Part shown: positions 58,607-64,000 of the stretch, piece after piece
How positions within the stretch are numbered: position 1 is the stretch's first letter
How the letters are laid out: the number at the start of each line of letters is the position of its first letter
DNA from: Sclerurus mexicanus
Lineage: Eukaryota; Chordata; Aves; Passeriformes; Furnariidae
NCBI GenBank assembly: GCA_013396755.1
Contig: VWZF01005256.1
Location: forward strand, 335,275 to 399,274
Reading direction: 5' to 3'
Length of the DNA stretch: 64,000 bases
Notes under the pieces: generated by a model
Told to the model about the DNA's origin: nothing
Databases searched by the model: none
Seen by the model: only the letters and a program-made list of their open reading frames with translations
Program-made: the position numbers and the translations under genes

Positions 58607-61600
58607 CTGTTGAAAAGTACAGCAGACATTTCTTACTTGACTGCTATCCATCCTCATGAACTGACAAGCATTCCCTGCTCTGGGATGCTGCCTGGAGGGT
58701 CACCCCTGCTTGAGAGGATGGGCTGCCCGATCTCACAAGCTGAATAGGCCTGGACAGGATTTGGAGAAGCCCCTTCCCAGGATTTCCTAAATGAACATCT
58801 CCCTCTGAACCCACTGCTCTCAGCGTGTCAGGTGGTTTGATCTGACACCTGCTCTCATTCACACAGAAAGTCTTGTGAGGGGTTGAGCCCAAGAGTCCCA
58901 GCATTCCATTATAGACTGTCTGCCCTGAAAAAAAGCCCCTTTACCGATGGACAGCAGGATCTGTCTGCTAGATGGAGATGTGGAGAGGAGATGCATGTTC
59001 TGCACCTTCCTCAGCAGTGATGCCGAGCAATCTGGTGCTTCACACTCACTCAACCCAAACACACGTGGGTTCCAGGGGGACTCAGGGGACTCATTCCTCT
59101 CCAGCCTGCAAGTCCAACCCCTGGGATTTGTCCTGGACAGAGCTAGTAGCTTCATCTGGGTCCACAAATAGGGCAAGCACCTTCTCTCCCCCAAATACAT
59201 CCACTCCAATGGACTACAGACACATGGGGCTGAGCTGCCCCACGCACTCATCTTACCAGCCAGAGGTGCCTCGAACGAGCAGGAGAGGGGAGGTGTGATG
59301 GTTTTAGGTGCCACCTAAGAGCCTGTGCTGCTGCTCCGTGGCAGAGGGAGCGGCTCTGCGGCAGAGCTCTGCGGCGCTGCGGGAAGGCCTTTCCCACTGG
59401 CTATGACTCATTCCTGGGATGTCTCTGACTAATAGGCAAAACCTTTTGTTGCCTAGTTTAGCAGAAATCTATAGGAGCCTTCAACACACACTGAAGGCCA
59501 CTCATGAGACCGCAGTGGGACTCCCAAGTGAGTTCTTCTGTTTTATTACATGTTCTTCCATTTTAGCCATCTTATCAAAACCCACCCTGTCTGCTCTTCT
59601 CAGGAGGACATCTCCTCTCTGCTTTCTACCCCAAGGTTTTACCTCAGGTCTGTGTCATGCAGTTGCTTTTATTTAGAGACTTGGAAGCACTGCCAGCTTT
59701 AGACAGAGGTCCCAGTGGCCTACATCGCTGAAGGCAAATAAAATTCCATTTATGTGGAAAATAACCATTAGCCTTGGACATACTTGCAATGTTACATGTG
59801 TCATCCGAGAAGGACTTTTCTTTGGGCTGTGCAAATCATCATCCATAGGAAGTCCTTCACAGAAGCACACTGGCATCTTTTTAACACCCTGACAGGCTGT
59901 TCTCCTGGGAGGCACGGCACAAGGACACAGCGTGAACATCTCACTAGTTATATTAGTAAATTAAAAGCACTTGGAGACAACTTGGGAGAGCTCCCAGGGT
60001 AGAGGCGCTGCACTGTTTTACAGGATGCGGTCAAGTGTTCAATTGCACGAGTTGGGGCCACATGTGCTGCAGTTTTGAAATGAATGTTGACAGTATGCAA
60101 AGACCTCTTGAATCCCTCTCACTGTAGGGTCTCCCCTGATCCACTCGTGCAGTTGCTTGGGCCACATTCCAGCATGGGTGCCTAAAGAAGCCGGCTGATT
60201 CAGAGTGGTGCAAAGCTGCCTCGACTCCCAGCACCATACCCTTGTCTGAATGTTCTCTCAGAAAGCCCTGAGCGTTGTGGCCCTCACTGCTGTGCTGCCT
60301 TAGGAGTCAAGCAGCACCCAAGAGACAGCAAAGCATTTAAGGGTGCCCAGTGCCTGTTGCCACAGTTGGTTCCTGCACGTTCCTGGGATGTACGATGGGT
60401 GTGGGCTCTGTTGGGCTGTAGTGCCCTGTTCAGGACCATGTTCCCAACTCCCTCCACAGAGGGACGTGTGGAAATGCTCATCAAATGGGTGAGATGGCTC
60501 CTGGAACTACAAAATGCGATTCCAAGACTGTCCCCAGCTCAGCCATTACTTTCTTCCAGCTGTCTCAACCCTCCCTGCCAGAACAAACCATTTGTTTTGC
60601 AAACCACCCCTAGGACAGGCTGCAGCTATTGCTGCCACACAGAGCAGAGACGCAGGCAGCACGTGCTGAAAGCAGCTTGGAAGAGCGAGGTTCTAACTCG
60701 GAGTCCAGAGAAAACGCCCCCCTGCCACACCAGCATGCTCAGGCTTTGCCAGTGCAGAGCTGAAAGCACTGATGGACACGCTGCCTTCAACTGTTCTACT
60801 CGTAATTAGCTGCAACACAATCTAATCCACAGCACATTTCACCAGGTGTAGGAACTGGAAAAGTGCACTACAGCATTAGAATGACACCTAGGAATGTGAT
60901 CTCTTACAGCTAAAGGAGTTTTAGTCCCAAAGATAGGAATTAGGGAGCTATAAGTGACACAAAAGGCTAATGAAAGGGGCCACACTTGACAGATTCATCT
61001 TCAAGAACAGGGTGAGAGACGTTTGATCTTTTACCTGGAACTGGAGAGGAATGTGAGCAGAATAAATAGTGATGTTGGCATTTAGAGCATAGCAGCATCA
61101 AGGTGAAACCAAAGGGGATTATTTTATTTTAAGGCACATGACTTGTACTGTCAAAAGAACTTATTTTTATTTGCCAACAGAGTTTGTTGAAATTCTGTTG
61201 GATTGTAAGATCCCCTTGGAAAAACAGGAACTTTTTCTTGCTGTTCATACCCCAGGCCAGTGGTGTGGCCACTCTTGGTCCGCACACTGTGCTGTATAAT
61301 GTCAGGTAACAGACACGGGGGGAAAAGAGATGAAGGGTAGAGATATGGATCAGCTTTAGTGTGGAGCATAGCCACTGTAAAGAGAATGCCACTATTCTGG
61401 GAGGCACTGAAACAGCCAGAGAGACACCTTGCTTCACAGTGTTAGCCAAGGGCCTTTTAATTAACATGGATAAGGCCTGTGCACTGGAAGAACTGAGCTG
61501 AAGGATGTCAAAGAGACTAGCCCTTCCTTGATCTGTGTGCGCCAAAGGTGAGCACTGTCTCTGCTCTATTTTCCTATCTCCAATGGCTACTGAAATATCT

Positions 61601-64000
61601 CAAAACTCCTTTGGAAATCAGTTTTTCAAGGTCATGTTCTTCCTCCTGTTGCCCCCAAGGGCAGCTACTTAGTTCTCATGAGGCTTGGGGGATGATTTTG
61701 CAGAAACACCAAGTAGCAGTGTCCGAGGAATTTTGGATGAAGCGTCTTGGGCAGTGTGTCTCCAGGGGACAGCAGTCCCTGGGAGAGCCCTACGTGTTGT
61801 TCACAAGGGTGCCTGGCTGCCAGAGGATGCCATTCTTCTGGAGGAAGGCGCTGCCCCGGGCTATTTGCTCAGTGAAAGGGCCAGGGTCACTGACAGATCC
61901 CATCATTTCATTGCAGTGCAACTCTGTTGACATCTCTTTACTCCGGGGGAAAATCTGCCTCATTGTCTTTCCTGACCCTCAGCACATATGATTTAGCCAC
62001 TTACTAATTATCTCCTGTAGTGCCAGTGGAGGGATTAGCCATGGGGAATATGCTGTCTGCAAGCTCTGAGGGATAGGATTCACAAGGAGACCTTCAGCCT
62101 GGCCAAAAGAGGATCCACCAAAATACCTTTCTGGCCAAGAGAAAAGAGTCCCCCAGAGGGCAGTTTGGAGACATGTGTAAATCACCCTCTGCAGTGCCAA
62201 CCTCCAGACTACAATGGGGAACAGGGAGATCAGCCCTTGGCCAGGACCTACACAAAGATCCTGGCAAATTCTGGCCGGGAAGGGTGGCCTCATTGGCTGT
62301 AATTTAGACATCTCAGAGTTAGACATCTAAATGTGAGCTTGGGCCTTGAGGCTTCCAGTGCAGTCAGAGGAGAAACAGTCCCTGCAACTCAGCCAAGGAG
62401 GAACTTCTCATGACAGCAGTCAGGTTCCCACCAGCACTTCCGTCAAGCTTGAATCATTTTTCTCCTCTTACCTACTGCCAAGTGGAAATGGGGCCATTTT
62501 CCCAGGTTATCTCCTTGCAAAGCCATTCATGTCAGAGTGTGGGAGCAGGAAAGCAGCTGCCATGAGCTGCCTCTGGGGCACCTACACTGAGGACTCCGTG
62601 TTCCCTGCGACAGTTCAGCCACTTCTGCATTATTCTGGACAGGAATAGTGCTAGTATTACTACTGTTGTAGTATTTTATTAGTCTTCTAAAAATAGGGTA
62701 GCTTAACACATAAGTAATGAAGAAGCCAAGGAATTAGCTGATGAAGAGAATTCAGAGACTACACCACATGTGGCCCCGAAATTGTCAATGAAGGGCACTG
62801 CACATAGTAAACACACCTGAAACCCTAGGAAAAGGAAATTCCCAAACGTGACCCTTGCAAAGGACACACTGGAAGCACTGCTGTGGTTACCCATTAACTC
62901 CATTCCCCTCTGTTTGCTTGGAGAGCGGGTGGCAGGAAGCACACTGGCAATGCCCAGAGCAGGAAGGCCAGCAATGGCTGTAACGTGCCCTGCTTACATC
63001 CTGCCAGAGATTTAATTGGTGCCTACGGGCTGTCCTGGCACTCTGCACCAGGCTGCATTTGCCTTGGGAGAGCAGGTTAATAATTGGCAAGAGGATTCAG
63101 AATATTCGGGCTATAATCCACAAGTGTCGTCCGGCAGTCATCAAACACTGGGCAGCCCCACCAGCTGGAGCAGGGGCTCTCAGGGAACACATTTATTTTC
63201 CCAAGCACTCAGTGGGATAAAATCAGGCAGAATGGATCACTGCAATGCACAGGCAGCATGGGGATGGCCGTGGCAGAACCCCTTTGTCCAGCAGAGCAGG
63301 AGCAGCCAGGAGCATCCTCTCCCTTGAACAGCCATCCCTGGGGAAGCCACCCCAATCTCTTCCTTGTCTTTCAATTGTTGTCAGCAGAGCACAGCACAGC
63401 TGGGTAAGATGGCTGTGCTTGCAGTACTTGAGAAAAATTAGTGTCCCATGCTGGTTACTGTGTGCTCCAGAGCATGATCTGGTCAGCTCAGTATTGGCTA
63501 CAGAAGGAACAGATGGGAAAGGGGACAAAAAAGCCCTCAAGCACAGCAATCAAATAAAAGGGGTAAGGGCAGGAAGGTTTGGACCTTTCAGCTCGGCCAC
63601 CTCCCCTTCTGCAGTGGATGAAGGCCTCCTTCCTCCTCCCTTCACACCATCATCTTCCCCACTCCGTGTTTGACCTGCTGGGACAGTGGGGGACAGTTAA
63701 TGTCCTTGTGGTGCCCAGGACAGGACCAACCATCCCCTGACCCCCTTTGCCTGGTCTCTGCTACCCTTGTCCCCCAACATTAAAGTGCTGTTCTAACCTG
63801 AAAAGCAGATTTGCCCCTTCTCTGCTCAGCAGTGCTGTGGTCTCTCTGTGCCCACGCTTGGGACAGGCTGATTTTAATAGGAAGACTCGACCAGTCCTCA
63901 CTCTGCGGAGCTGACACTGACACTGGGCTCAGAGCTGGAGTCACTTCTGGGTCGGGCAGTGTCAACAAAAGGGGAGAAGATCGATAAGTACACTCCAAAG
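58607..64000 (-). other. NRG2: NRG2 intron, running off the right edge
   Basis: The exon encoding the first half of the Ig domain (expected W-F/Y-K-D-G motif) was looked for on the - strand and not found, so this 5.4 kb is taken as intron. A short GC-rich patch lies at about 59325-59390. No repeat family or RNA gene recognised. Confidence 0.75.

Noticed and set aside
58607..64000. NRG2 exon for the first half of the Ig domain
   Set aside because: No W-F/Y-K-D-G coding motif with splice sites found on the - strand; it most likely lies to the right of the window.
1..64000. CRISPR arrays, bacterial operons, tRNA or rRNA genes
   Set aside because: None seen; the window is spliced vertebrate gene sequence throughout.

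Overview
The window looks like avian nuclear DNA. It holds spliced vertebrate genes with GT-AG introns, short introns for these genes, few repeats, and interspersed elements that are 5'-truncated CR1 LINE tails, the typical repeat of bird (and reptile) genomes. I recognise two genes, convergent and tail to tail: the 3' part of PSD2 (EFA6C) on the + strand, and most of NRG2 (neuregulin 2) on the - strand. As I recall, these genes are also neighbours on human chromosome 5q31, so this is a conserved vertebrate linkage. I see no prokaryotic, viral, CRISPR, tRNA or rRNA feature.

Layout. 1-9.58 kb: the last four coding exons of PSD2 (3829-3986, 4997-5141, 6187-6330, 7858-8064), encoding the end of the PH domain and the C-terminal tail, then a 3'UTR of about 1.5 kb ending near the AATAAA at 9555. 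9.6-13.2 kb: intergenic DNA with two CR1 fragments. 13.2-15.08 kb: probable NRG2 3'UTR, including a GC-rich block, a CAG repeat and homopolymer tracts. 15.08-64 kb: NRG2 read right to left. It comprises the second half of the Ig domain (58488-58606), an unexpected 66-bp candidate cassette exon (55081-55146), the first part of the EGF domain (43995-44115), the alternative EGF C-loops alpha (34009-34085) and beta (33699-33757), the transmembrane exon (21904-22006), and four intracellular exons (20874-20997, 19476-19603, 17121-17345, 15080-15737). All junction phases agree. The first exon(s) and the first half of the Ig domain are not in the window and should lie to the right.

Biology. PSD2 is a Sec7/PH exchange factor for ARF6. 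NRG2 is a membrane-anchored ErbB3/ErbB4 ligand whose receptor preference depends on the choice of EGF C-loop. The two share no pathway that the sequence shows; their adjacency is a matter of synteny.

The most interesting points are the phase-compatible 66-bp exon between the Ig and EGF domains, the alpha/beta exon pair whose lengths make mutual exclusion obligatory for reading frame, the pyrimidine tracts flanking the beta exon, and a palindromic E-box/octamer cluster in the large NRG2 intron. Most of the rest is ordinary intron. I found no wholly new system.
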